This document shows, piece after piece, positions 33,926 to 44,824 of a stretch of DNA of 64,000 nucleotides. The position numbers and the translations under genes are program-made. The stretch comes from Bradysia coprophila (taxonomy: Eukaryota; Arthropoda; Insecta; Diptera; Sciaridae). The stretch spans positions 2,929,852-2,993,851 of the forward strand of contig NW_023503302.1 in the NCBI RefSeq assembly GCF_014529535.1, read 5' to 3'. The notes under the pieces were generated by a model, which did no database searches, had not been told where the DNA came from, and saw nothing but the letters and a program-made list of their open reading frames with translations. How positions within the stretch are numbered: position 1 is the first letter of the stretch; every line of letters starts with the position of its first letter.

Positions 33926-35229
33926 TGTTTGGTGGTTTACTGGTTTTCTGTGAATTTTGTATCTTTTTTATATGGAGAATTCAAAAACTCAGGTAAAACA
34001 CATACCAAAAATAAGAGTGTTTCTTGAAATTGCTATCTCTTTCTTATTTTGTAATGTCAACAGAACACGGTGGCGTTCATACAACATTTTTTGAATTTCG
34101 ATTTTTTACCGTTTCACTGTGTATATCTGAGCTGATCCTTCAAAAAAAAAAAAAAAATATTGAGGGCCACTGTGAGAAACAATGGCTTTGAAAGACAATA
34201 AATAAAAGGAAAATAACAGAAAATCAAATCATATACAGCACAATGTCACTTTGTAAATCAGTTCTTATCAATCAGACAGCTAAGAATATTTTTTTCAAGA
34301 TCGAAAACCCATACACCCAGTTTTATCTAAGTACTAATAACCAGACCAGATTCATTGTTTTCCGTCCGGACTGTAAGACGTGAGATCTATAATCGGATAA
34401 ATTTAACAGTGGATGGCAGTGATGTAAATACAGCCATTATGTAAATAAAGCAAATCAAAAAATTCTTACTACTTGAATAAAAGTTACATTTATATTATCG
34501 AGGTGGCTGAAATTAGTCGATTGTTGGAAGAAATAATCGGAGAACCCTACCGTGCAGCCAACGGATTCAATCTGGTTCCATTTTTATTTGTTTATATAAC
34601 AAATACAATCTAAAACATATCATTGTGCACGGTGAGCTTGAAAAATGTCTAAATAAAAAAGTCGTTGCATACGAATTTTTTTTATGGATAATTATTTAGG
34701 ACCATGCGACGAAATTACATCAATAATTAACAAAAAAAAGTTAACGGTACTTTTTTGAGAAAAGTCAATTTGAAAATATTGTCAACCCTACTGAAAGTTT
34801 TTGACTTGTGAAAGTCCATATATTTTGATGCCACATTCACCACTTGATAGCCTCACGTCTTACCTTTACAACGACACCTCATTTGCTATTATCTGAACTG
34901 CATAGACTATGCTATTAGAGCTGAGCCACCAATAATTGCTTCTACTAAAAATGTTATTAAATTGATCAAGAAAGTAACTTTTTTTACTCTATTTTCTTCG
35001 GATTTGCGTTTGTTTTTGTACAATACGTTAAATTTGTTTGATTATATCCATTACTATTGCTTGCCAGTTTGCGATTGAGCAAATTCTCAGTGGAAATTCT
35101 CAAATGACTAAAACATTACAAAACATTTTCAAGCAAAGGAAACCCTTCTACTTTACGTTGAACTTGACTCATTTTAAAGTATCGCACATGAAAATTAAAT
35201 AGGAAAAATTAAAGAGCAGAAATCTTCTG
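33926..35229. other. Gene-free stretch
   Basis: AT-rich with poly-A tracts. I see nothing I can support. Confidence 0.5.
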
Positions 35230-35520
35230 AATACTAAAGGAAAGCAAAAATGTAAGGAAACTCAGAAGGAGAGTTGTTAGCGTACATGAAGCTGCCTCGT
35301 TTGCGTTTCGTTTAGTGTTAGTGGTAGACCGTAGTATTTTCCTTTCGGCTAACCAGATGCGTTCCATTTGTGATGACGAAGTAGTCGATGGGTTTGCCCA
35401 AATCGGTGAAGCATAGCATAAAATCGGTCGTATAATTGATTTGTAGAAATTGGTTTTCACATTGGTCACGATGTTGGATTTCAATCGGGTTCCATTTCAT
35501 ATAAAGAGGTGTCCTATATT
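35230..35520 (-). mobile_element. Decayed non-LTR reverse transcriptase fragment
   Basis: Minus strand, in two frames: a KWNP segment, then NVKTNFYKSIIRPILCYASP, IWANPS and MERIWLAERKILRST. This is the post-palm region of Jockey-type reverse transcriptases (IYKSxxRPxxxYxxxxW). The frame change near 35480 and the loss of everything upstream mark it as dead. Confidence 0.75.
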
Positions 35521-37047
35521 GATCGAATCAGTTATCGCCGAATGGTAAGTTCCATTTCTTTTGAATGTTCGTTCAATACATAGCATCTACAATTTTAGAT
35601 TCCAGCCTCCAGCGGACTGAGAAAATCACTGCAATTAATTGTAGGGTCATGTTTGGCCTGCCACCGATATGCCCTTTGCCAATTGTTGTTCAATCTCCCA
35701 GTTCTGGATCAAAGGACAGTGAGCTGTACTCAGCTGAAGTGAACATATGGATAATGAATGTCCGGGCCGTCGGGATCGTAAAGATATGGTTCGTATTCGA
35801 ACACATATCTGTTGAATTTACATCGATTAAAGTACACACTAACAAGCACCGCTTTTAGGTTTAATCCGAGTTTGCTGGCAAAAAAATATTCGCTAACAAC
35901 ATTCCTGGACTCTTGCTGGACTTTCATTCCATGGCATTATACTTCGGTGAGAAGTTTATCGAAACCAATCAATTTAGCCTCAATTGTCTCGTCTGTGAAG
36001 GGAGTAGATTAAAATATTTACAATCCATACTCCCGAGATGCGTCTTTAGAACGAAATAAAATTACAGTTTGCGTCTCGCAATACCTTACAAGAGAATGTA
36101 GCATCATTTTTAGCTTACTAGTTAAAACGTGATAGAGGACGACTATATTGAAGAAAGATTTTTGGCAGAATTTGTTCAGATATTTTATGTCACGTATATG
36201 TACTAAACGGAATTTATCTCCATCAACATCGACGCTAGATCATAAGAAACTTTTGAGAACTTGAATTAGTTCATCATAACCAAGCAACTGGGTCATGATT
36301 ATCTGTGTTGTGATCAGTTGCATTGAATCCTTACTTCGTCCCAATTCAATACCCTCTCTAGTAACCTAACTACATTAATTAATGTGGTAAAAATGCAACA
36401 TAGCCTTTGCATTTTACATGTAAAATTAGAAATTAGTCAACAAGTGTATGAGTCTACGAACAAAGGAATAAGGTGGTATTGTGACAGCGTCAAAACGAAG
36501 TTTGTTTGCTAGAGAGGGTATTGATTTCATGCTTAACTTGTTTAGCACAACCTGATTTTTTTTAAATGGTATCGCTTCCGGACATGCCCACATCAGCCTC
36601 AGCAATACATTAATTAAAGCAGTGTAACAGTATTTTACTATACTAAAATACTTGCAGAGATATGTGGTGGCATCTCCACATTACATAATGTGGAGATGTT
36701 ACAACATCAAACACCATCAGAAGTCTTTACAAATAAATTGTCGATAATTTTTTTTATTCATTTAAATAAAGCATACCAAAATGCTGACAAATCAAATTCT
36801 TTGATTCCACCCACACTGTCACAAGAATAGCCAAAAATTCGCAACAAAAGTATCAAGGCAGCTCACACGTAGAATATTTTTCGTTAAATATTTATACATA
36901 AGCGATTCAGCTTGTCACAGTTGGATTTTACCTATACTGTCCAACGAACAAATGCTTTGTGAGCTCTGGTTAGTGTTCAGTAATATAATGCAGAAACATG
37001 TTATATAAAAATAGATTTACAGATTAAATGCTGTTTGTAAATAGTAT
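35521..37047. other. Gene-free stretch
   Basis: A 65-codon minus-strand frame (35730-35927) with YEPYLYDPDGPDIHYPY is open but unassigned. A small palindrome is at 36671-36698 (CATCTCCACATTA/TAATGTGGAGATG). The rest is AT-rich and featureless. Confidence 0.45.
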
Positions 37048-37173
37048 TTTACATGACTAGGGATAAAAAGATGAAAAGTAGAGTTTTCGTGTGATATTTT
37101 GTTGATACGAGGCGAAGCCGAGGTCAATAAACACACGAAAACGTGACTTTTCATTTGTATCCCTAGTTATGTA
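37048..37173. repeat. Foldback element with CGAGGCGAAGCCGAGG core
   Basis: The arms TTTACATGACTAGGGATAAA...GAGTTTTCGTGTG and CACACGAAAACG...ATCCCTAGTTATGTAA pair closely. The core is at 37108-37123. It is the best preserved short member of the family. Confidence 0.8.
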
Positions 37174-37562
37174 ACGGTTTTCGACGCATGTAAAGGATAT
37201 ATTCGATTATTTTCAGTGCGCTCACCATTTTTGTATTTTTTTTTGTAGGAACTTTCACTTGACTTTCTTCGTAAATAACTATTATTGGATGACTTCTTAT
37301 TTAAACAAATGAACATACTTACTAAGGCAACTCTATCATCGTATTTCAGGACAGGTCACAGGAACATTAACTGAATAGACTTTGGCAATAGATCGAAATT
37401 AGTACACTGACAAAAAAAGTTTGAAAAGGGTAACTTTGTCTCCAGTTGTTGTTTTTCTATGAAGCGTTCAGCTATGGCAGTTATTGCCAGGTTACCTGGA
37501 GATAAAACGTTGATGTTTAGCTGAGCTAGACTAGCTCTTCTCGTTGGGTCGGTGCTACAAGA

Positions 37563-38175
37563 GTGAACTTCTTCAATCAGGTCAACTCCATGCTGTTTGG
37601 TAAGAATGAACTTGAAGTTGACCTGTTTAGAGATTCAATACTTTTTCCAATGCACCAACGATGTATAAAACTGATGCAATCACTGATACCAATTACAAAT
37701 CACACCATTAGTAGATTTTTATTGTCGAGCTTTCTAAGAAGCGATTCAACTACGTTTGATTCACTTCAAGCCAGAAGAATAATTTATTTTAACAATAAAT
37801 GTGCTGCCCAATTAAATAAGGTTGCTTTACTACACAGCATATCGATCGATCAAAAGATATTATAATTACTAACAATATGTTGAATTTAGAGTTTTAGTTT
37901 GAAATTAATTATAAATGTGATTATGTATGATGTTGCACTTAAAATTTCTTCTGTCATTGACTTTAATTTAGATTTGTTTAGCCTAAAATGGTCGAAAAAT
38001 TTTAAAACGCTCTCGCCAAATGTTCCGAACCATAACCCTTTTACTGTCCAGTCACTGTAGTTGTATGTGTTTTTAATCGTAGCTCTTTCGAATTGACTTC
38101 GTCACACTAGAGTTACGCAGATGTTTTTTTTTGTATTTGTAATCGCATTTAAACTGAAATAAATGAAATGAAATA
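37563..38175 (+). mobile_element. Possible LINE 3' end (C-terminal frame plus tail)
   Basis: A 100-codon frame ends at 37865 (…SLQARRIIYFNNKCAAQLNK…). About 300 bases of non-coding sequence follow, ending in AAATAAATGAAATGAAAT (about 38157-38174). The layout is that of a non-LTR element 3' terminus. The protein part is too short and diverged for me to be sure. Confidence 0.35.
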
Positions 38176-38546
38176 CTTTTCTTTGTAAAATGGAATGCAT
38201 CCTTCATATATCGAACGTTTTTCGTTGACAATTTTCAACTAATAAACATCTTCCAAAATTATTGTTATCGATTCCTTAGACATATCAGTCTTTAAATTAA
38301 TAAAATTCTTTAAAAATTATCGAATCCGATCGATTTAATTACGACCGAAAAAAATTTGTTTCGTTAATTTAAACACTCTTGTTCATCTGTACTTTATATT
38401 TAGAGATGAAACTTCATCCGCTTTCGATAGCGACGTCAATTAATAAAAGCAATGATCTTCCAAAGGTGCCTTCAATACCAACACTTAAATAAGCAAAACG
38501 GCAAGGTCTTGAACGCTATGTGATATCGCCTGTAAAATGCTTCCAT
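38176..38546. other. Gene-free stretch
   Basis: AT-rich; nothing recognised. Confidence 0.5.
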
Positions 38547-38870
38547 TTAAAGTCTGTCGACTCCACTACGACTGTTACAATTTGGACGCATATAACCACT
38601 TAAGACAACATTTTCACAAACACCTCTGAAACGATTACTGATATTAGAGCATGACCTTGCAATCAAGGCCTTGCCTGCAATATACACTCTCTTCGTATTA
38701 CAATTTCTGACGAAATAAAGTTGTGATAAGCCACAGCACCATTTGCCGTACATACCCAGCCTATACCGAGAGTAAGCAATTGTACAAACACTTCAAGTCA
38801 GAATTTGAGGATTGATTGGTCACATAACCACTATCCATGAGATTTAGGCAGTTTAAAGGTAAGTTGCGAT
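38547..38870 (-). pseudogene. Possible broken odorant-binding-protein-like gene
   Basis: On the minus strand one frame reads DLKCLYNCLLS then hits a stop. After a one-base shift it continues LGMYGKWCCG... KALIARSCSNISNRFRGVCENVVLSGYMRPNC. C-x3-C before LGMYG and C-x10-C near the end resemble the Cys pattern of insect odorant-binding proteins. The last spacing (12, not the usual 8), the stop and the shift point to a pseudogene. No signal peptide or first exon was found. The assignment is weak. Confidence 0.25.
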
Positions 38871-39244
38871 ATTGCAATTCATTTTGAACATTAAATGGTT
38901 CAGACACAAAAACATCTCTCATTGAACACTATCTTGAGCAATATTTCATGGTACGAATTTTGTTAACAGATCTGGCGAAGTCTTCTCAAAAAATCGCCTT
39001 CGATTGTCCAAGACATTTCCCTTCAACATTTAAACGATGCCTGATTCTAAGACAAATTTTCCACTAAATTCGATGACCGAGGCAAGTTTCAAATGATTTT
39101 AAGAACCAGTGGCCAGTTCATCTCGTACTTAAGCACACAGCGTGGATGGAGGGAATTTGCACGATGTTTTTCTTCAATCCGCTCGATAAGAAAACACACT
39201 GACATACACTGTCGTCAACATAGTTCATGTGTACAAATTGGATG

Positions 39245-39250
39245 TTTATT
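39245..39250 (-). terminator. Poly(A) signal of RpL10
   Basis: AATAAA on the minus strand, 31 bases past the RpL10 stop. Confidence 0.7.
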
Positions 39251-39280
39251 TTTCCTCATGAAAGCCAACAATGCAAGTTC

Positions 39281-40489
39281 TTAGTTACCATACAAAGTGG
39301 TTTGTGTCTTCTCCCAAACGGCAATGGGTCCATGTTCTGGTCGGTATTTGACGTTGCAACCGTCTGGAGCCAAACGTCCCTCATCACGCAATTCCTCGTA
39401 ACGAGCACGATCGAACTTTGTGAAGCCCCATTTCTTTGACACGAAGATCTGAAACGAACGAAATTTTTGTCAGAGTCAACAGTCCGACCGTCAAAACGTG
39501 GTTACAACGTTTACCTTTTGACGTCCGGGGAACTTGAACTTGGCACGACGAAGAGCTTCAATAGTTTGTGCCTTGAAACGATCAGCCGAACGTACAGACA
39601 TAATTGGTTGACCAATGTGTACACGAGCAACTGTACCTTGTGGTTTACCAAAAGCACCTCTCATTCCAGTCTGAAGCCTGTTTGATTAGAAGAAATTTTC
39701 ATTAGTCGAGACAGCTTTCAACAGCACGCGTGCTCGACAGAACCATTGCAAGTTTGGATAACTAAATCAGAAGTTGTCAAAGTGAAATGGTTGACTAATC
39801 ACGAAGATTCATAACCCAGTGCGTTTTCCTCATTTTATGTCATCCAAACATTCCCAAGTCAAAGCCGAAGCGAATGCGCCAATAAACTAAAAATCCTTAC
39901 CTATCAGCTCCAGCGCACGACAACATCTTATTGATGCGAATGACGTGGAATGGATGCACTCTCATGCGGATGTGGAATTGATCTTTGCCGCAATGTTTGA
40001 CCAAATATTTGTTACAGCAAATACGTCCAGCCTCCAGGGCTTCCGAACTGAGCTGTTCGTATTCATCGGACACCAAATGCACGCATAGAGGGAAATCCTC
40101 TACGCTGGCCTTCTTTTTGCCCAAATCGAAGATACGGATCTTTGGATCGGGTACACCACGACAGAACCGCGATTTCGGGTATGGTTTGTTTTTGCAGTAG
40201 CGATAACTGTAAGTGGAAAAGTAAAAGTCATTGTGAATCATTGCCGACACTCGTCATTGAATCAAAATCACATCCGCGTTGTGTTGTTTTTGTTACAACC
40301 ACATTGAGGTTAGAAATTATGAAACCTTTCCACCTCACCCATATGGCGTGTTTTTAATCTTCCTTCATTCATGGAATGCGTTAAATATCATTTCGACACT
40401 TTCACATTGTTTAATCAATGAATTAAAGGGTACACGGAACACTATATTTACTGGAATATTACATACCATCTAGCTGGACGACGACCCAT
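39281..40489 (-). CDS. RpL10: Ribosomal protein L10 (uL16, QM)
   Basis: A large-subunit ribosomal protein that closes the tRNA path near the peptidyl-transferase centre and is one of the last to join the 60S subunit. Four coding exons: 40489-40467, 40206-39901, 39677-39515, 39448-39281; 219 aa, the usual eukaryotic length. The start [20 protein letters not shown] is split after codon 7. [37 protein letters not shown] and [13 protein letters not shown] are near-invariant family stretches. No break or odd residue was seen. A further 5'-UTR intron (40496-40668) is indicated by CAG at 40498-40496 and a GTAAGTT donor. Confidence 0.97.
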
Positions 40490-40668
40490 CTTGGCCTGAA
40501 ATTTAAGAAAATTTCGTTTAAATTAGTAAAATAATCGCACGCACAGCTAGAAAACTAATGGTAATATCGAATGCAATTTAGAAAAAACGAAAAACTTTAG
40601 CAGATGAATGGATGATTTGAAATTAAAAAAACTTTAAAATGACGAATTGCTCCGTCGTCTTAACTTAC

Positions 40669-40712
40669 GTCTATCACAAACTCGAACAAAATGAAAGAGA
40701 AGAACGAAAGAC
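40669..40712 (-). promoter_or_regulatory. RpL10 5'-UTR first exon with TOP-like start
   Basis: On the minus strand CTTTCGTTCTTCTCTTTC (about 40710-40693) precedes a GTAAGTT donor at 40668. A C followed by a pyrimidine run is the TOP signal that ties ribosomal-protein mRNA translation to growth signalling. The exact start base is inferred. Confidence 0.55.
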
Positions 40713-41211
40713 AGTGCCATCTGCTTATGACGGTTTCTTGTTGAATCAGTTTTTTGTTAGTCGTTCGTTTGATTCCATTGAAGTCGTTTGATAGAATCTC
40801 AAGTTATTAAACGCACCAACACATTATGGTTTGTCTGTTTCGTGCACTGGTTGTATAACAAAAAGTCTTACTCACATTGCGCAATGGATTAAGATCGGCT
40901 CGTTCGTTATGTGCTTGTTTTGTAGGGGTTTCAGGTTTGAAATTAAGTTTCTCGATGTTACTTCTATTATAGTGTCCAAAACGGTCAACAAACTAGGTTT
41001 GTGAATTTGTATGTAGCTGAGAGTCAAGCTGAGCCAATGACTTTGACTTTAAGTGTATTTGTGTAGCGACTTTTCTGGGCTATGTGCCATGATTTTCCGG
41101 AGAGGTCCAAAATCTTTAATTTGTATATGTGTAACGTTTCACCACGCAATTTACGTAGCCTTCCGAACTTGTCGTCAATGTGTGACAACAAAAGAAAAAT
41201 CAAATAAACCA
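40713..41211. other. Region upstream of RpL10
   Basis: No frame or repeat I can support; probably holds the RpL10 promoter. Confidence 0.4.
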
Positions 41212-41332
41212 AGGTTCTGAAAGAATCGTCATATAAAATTTTCCAAACCTAGTTGGCGCTACAGGAAAATTTTGATCACACCCCCTTCGTGATTAACTCG
41301 AAAGTGTCTTAACCTGTTCTTTCAGAACCTTG
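41212..41332. mobile_element. hAT-type MITE with 16-bp TIRs and 8-bp target duplication
   Basis: The ends CAAGGTTCTGAAAGAA (41212-41227) and TTCTTTCAGAACCTTG (41317-41332) are perfect inverted repeats. The 8 bases AAATAAAC occur on both sides (41204-41211 and 41333-41340). An 8-bp duplication and CA...TG ends fit the hAT superfamily. At 121 bp it has no coding capacity and must have been moved in trans. Confidence 0.85.
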
Positions 41333-42324
41333 AAATAAACTCGAAACCGAAGATCTGTCAATTTAAACATACTACCTGTTGGGTGGGTCATATCCCTTGA
41401 CTGTCTGAACTTCTCAATAGTATTTTAATGGCAATGATTTATGGATTTATTTTAGTGAAGGGTTTTGACTGCCACAAAAACTTATTTAGAAGAAGAACTA
41501 CATGAACGGTCTAAATCCCTCATCAATAATTTGATTCTGTTTAGTTTCACTGAAACGTTGTCTATCATGGCCCTAGGTTAGTGAAGGGCCGTGACGCAAG
41601 TCGAATCTGTAAGCGTCACCTACACCGATATCAGTTCTTTTGTAAGTGGATAACAGGACTTGCGTCACACCTCCACTGTAAGTGGTTTTGGGCGATAAAA
41701 TACCCCAGTAAGAAATGGCGCATGACCGTAAACTTCACACTCGTAATTTTTGTTCTATTTATTCGTTTTTGTTAACAAGGCAAAATCACATAACAAGAAA
41801 AATACTATTGAAATAGATGGAAAAATTCGTTTAGCAAAAGCAGCTAGATCATTAGACCAACATAATCTATCTTGGAACCTGACGTCAGAAATTCCGTTCT
41901 TCACCAAACAAGTTTTTTTAATCCTTTGAGATTTACTCCAGTTATCGTGTTAACAAAGAGTAGAAAAGGCTTCTTTTGAAAATTAAATCGCAATTTCGTT
42001 TCAACTGGTTTGATTTTCTTTAAGTTATATTCGGACACCCCCTCCCCCCTAAGCGCGGACGTCCTTTATGGACGGCCCCAGACGGGAAAAAAATTAATGA
42101 TTAGAAATAGGAAATGAAACATTTTGCATACAAAGTTGAGTTTTCATTTCTTTCTGTAAGCAAACATTATAGTCGTTCTTGAATTTAAATTTTTCGCGCT
42201 TGTATAACAAAAAAGAAATATTTTGATGAAAGAAGAGAGAGTGAATTTGATACCTCTTGTTATTTCTGGATGATGACAACTGTCAAACACTGTCAACAGA
42301 TACACATATTTTCGACCAAAAAAA
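41333..42324. other. Region upstream of RCE1
   Basis: A GTGACGCAAGTC/GACTTGCGTCAC hairpin spans about 41590-41671. Otherwise AT-rich; the RCE1 promoter should lie near its right end. Confidence 0.4.
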
Positions 42325-43640
42325 ATGGATTCGAATGTCCTACTCCACAAAATATCTCCGATTTTATCCGTAAGCTCCTGCATTATTCTTTCGATAATTT
42401 ATGTATCGAGTCTGTACGTATGGAGCACCGAACACAACAGGTAAAGAAAAATTGTAAATCGTGTTTGAACTCCATATGCAAACGGTTTTATTCGTTCCAA
42501 GAAAAATCCCTTGCAATATGTTATTGTGTGATGTGTGACTGCAAGTGTTGATGTTTTTGTTTGTCGCGCAGGCCGATTATAGCTTGCAGCAGGTCATTGT
42601 TTTGATTTTGAAATTCCGCTCAAAATCGAGTGTTAAGCTAGTCGGGTAATTTCATTCGGAAATATTTCTGTGACGATCTATGAATGATGAGCATGACGAC
42701 TGAATGTTGACGATGCATTGCGTCCAATCTGTTAATACAAGTCGCCTATTATTTTCAGGGACCATCCGACAACGATTAAAAAACGCTTCCTCAGCGTTTT
42801 TATTGTCATGCTAATTTCTCCTGCATTCATCTACTTATTCACATCGAACGAGATATTAGAAGGTCGGTCAATATGGGCGGTAATGGGTTTTCGAACCGAA
42901 GGCTTGTGGATGGCTCTGTTCACACCGCTCATTCTAACTGCAATCTTATTCTTGGGACCATTGATGACACAGGCGCTAAATGGAATCTGGGACATCTATG
43001 CAGGTTATTGCTTCTAAAACATAGTTTTTAGAACGAATACTGAGTCCCTTGTATTGGTTCCAGATCCCAATTACTGGGCAATGTGTCTACAAAACCTGCT
43101 GTGGATTCGAAACCATGTAGTCGCCCCACTATCCGAAGAATTCACATTTCGAGCTTGTATGATGCCATTGCTACTGCAGTCGTTTAAGCCATTGTCAGCT
43201 GTAGCCATAACTCCGATGTTTTTTGGCATCGGTCATTTACATCACATAATCGAAAGGCTCAGAGCTGGATTGCCTTTAAAGACGATTCTGATTGTGTCCG
43301 GTAAGCGATTACAATTTCAAATCGGCCTGCTATTATCGGTAATTCAACCGATTTTCTTCCATCAGGCATACAATTCTGTTACACTTCAATATTCGGTATG
43401 TATGCTGCGTACCTATTCGCCCGAACTGGCCACTTCATGGCGCCAGTTGTTGCACACGCATTTTGCAATCATATGGGTTTTCCGGATGTGAATGAAGTTT
43501 TGAATCAGCCAACACGGACAAAACACATTCTGTTGGCAACGTATGTCATTGGATTCGTTGCATGGATCTACTTACTGCCGGTCGTCACCGATCCGACCTG
43601 GTATGCCAACGATTTGTATTGGACGAAGGAAAGTAGTTGA
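42325..43640 (+). CDS. Rce1: CAAX prenyl protease 2 (RCE1), ER membrane
   Basis: RCE1 removes the last three residues of prenylated CAAX proteins such as Ras and Rho at the ER membrane. Four coding exons: 42325-42440, 42759-43003, 43064-43300, 43366-43640; 290 aa. The first exon (MDSNVLLHKISPIL...YVSSLYVWSTEHN) holds a membrane segment and joins RDHPTTIKKRF as in other insects. More hydrophobic segments follow. Active-site elements of the CPBP/ABI family are present: Glu145-Glu146 with Arg150 (SEEFTFR), His178 (FFGIGHLHH), and His230 with Asn234 (HAFCNH). They correspond to the essential Glu, His, His and Asn of known RCE1. The ATG chosen is the first in frame and gives the usual N-terminal length. 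Codon junctions agree at all three introns. A possible AATAAA is at 44200-44205. Confidence 0.94.
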
Positions 43641-44680
43641 GTTGCGGTCCATGTGATGATGTGTGATTACGGTCGAGAGGCGAAAGTGACACTTTTAACG
43701 ATTTTTAACATTGTTGGACAATTGACATGTAATTTAGCAATTCAGACTCATAACTTTCGCATATTTATAGACAAAACAATTTGTCGACGACAAAATTTCA
43801 TCAAGTGCCATCCACGTAAGATATTAAGTGACAGTTTTTCGTTTTGATTTTGATTGTTCATTGAAAAATTGTTGATAGACTTGTCGTTGTTGTGTTGTGT
43901 TGACTTGTACTAAATACTATTTAGGTGTATAGATAGAGAATTTTGAAAATACAGGTCGATATTTTCTACTTCCGGTTGTTTGTGCGTATGGATCTTTAAT
44001 GAAAGGCGATATCCATCAATCCTGTCGGATTTTTAAGGGGAAGGGGCTTAGACTCTAGTGTCATAAAAGTGAATTTGCTTTTGTCCTAGAAGTGACACGG
44101 GGAATTGTAATTTAAGAGGATTTACGGATGTCCCCCGATAACAATTGTATCGACAGAAGAAAATAAGATCATTCGACTTCTCCTTTGTCGGTTGAGCCAA
44201 ATAAAAAATTGTTTTCTTTAAATTATGAAGTCTCTGTTAATGTTTTCAACTGCGATTCGATCTAACATTTGAGTTGCTAGCAACTCAGTTCTAACAAAAT
44301 GTATTTACGGTTTTGAGGAGCGGTTCATTTTTTTTCGATATCTCCTCAGATCACGTTGAAATATTTTTTCGGTTTGTTTCCACTCGCTCGTTTGGTACAA
44401 ATTCAAATTCTCAGTCGCACTTACTGCAACCGGCTCAAAATTGATTTTTTTTACTTGGCTCAACCACTTAAAGGAGGTTGTTCGAATTTTACCTAACTGT
44501 GGCGTTTTTCATTCCCTTAAGAAATATACGTTCAGTTCAACTATTACTGTAGTTACACATAGCGTCGCGATGCAGACCTATTTGAAATTTTACTTTTTTT
44601 AAACTGTCAAGTTTGACAACAGAACAAACGAAAAATTTGAAGTAGGTCTCTTTCATGTTACAATATGTAGCTACAGTTAG
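43641..44680. other. 3' flank of RCE1
   Basis: AT-rich, with no gene. The AATAAA at 44200 could end the RCE1 transcript. Confidence 0.45.
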
Positions 44681-44824
44681 GCTTGATTTCCACTTACCAT
44701 AAAAGTACTCCGTGTGAGAGACCAAATTGAATTTTTTCAATTTTTGCTTTGTTTACTTGACGGCTAGCTAGCTCTCTCACGGCTCTCACACGGAGTCCAT
44801 TTTGTTGAGTGGAAACCATACTTT
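44681..44824. mobile_element. MITE with long imperfect TIRs
   Basis: TTCCACTTACCATAAAAGTA at the left pairs imperfectly with the right end, and CTCCGTGTGAGAG pairs exactly with CTCTCACACGGAG (about 35-bp arms). The inside is AT-rich and has no frame. Confidence 0.65.

Noticed and set aside
39678-40466. Possible box C/D snoRNAs in RpL10 introns (GGATGAC ... CTGA)
   Set aside because: Ribosomal-protein introns often host snoRNAs, but no exact C/D pair with a terminal stem was found.
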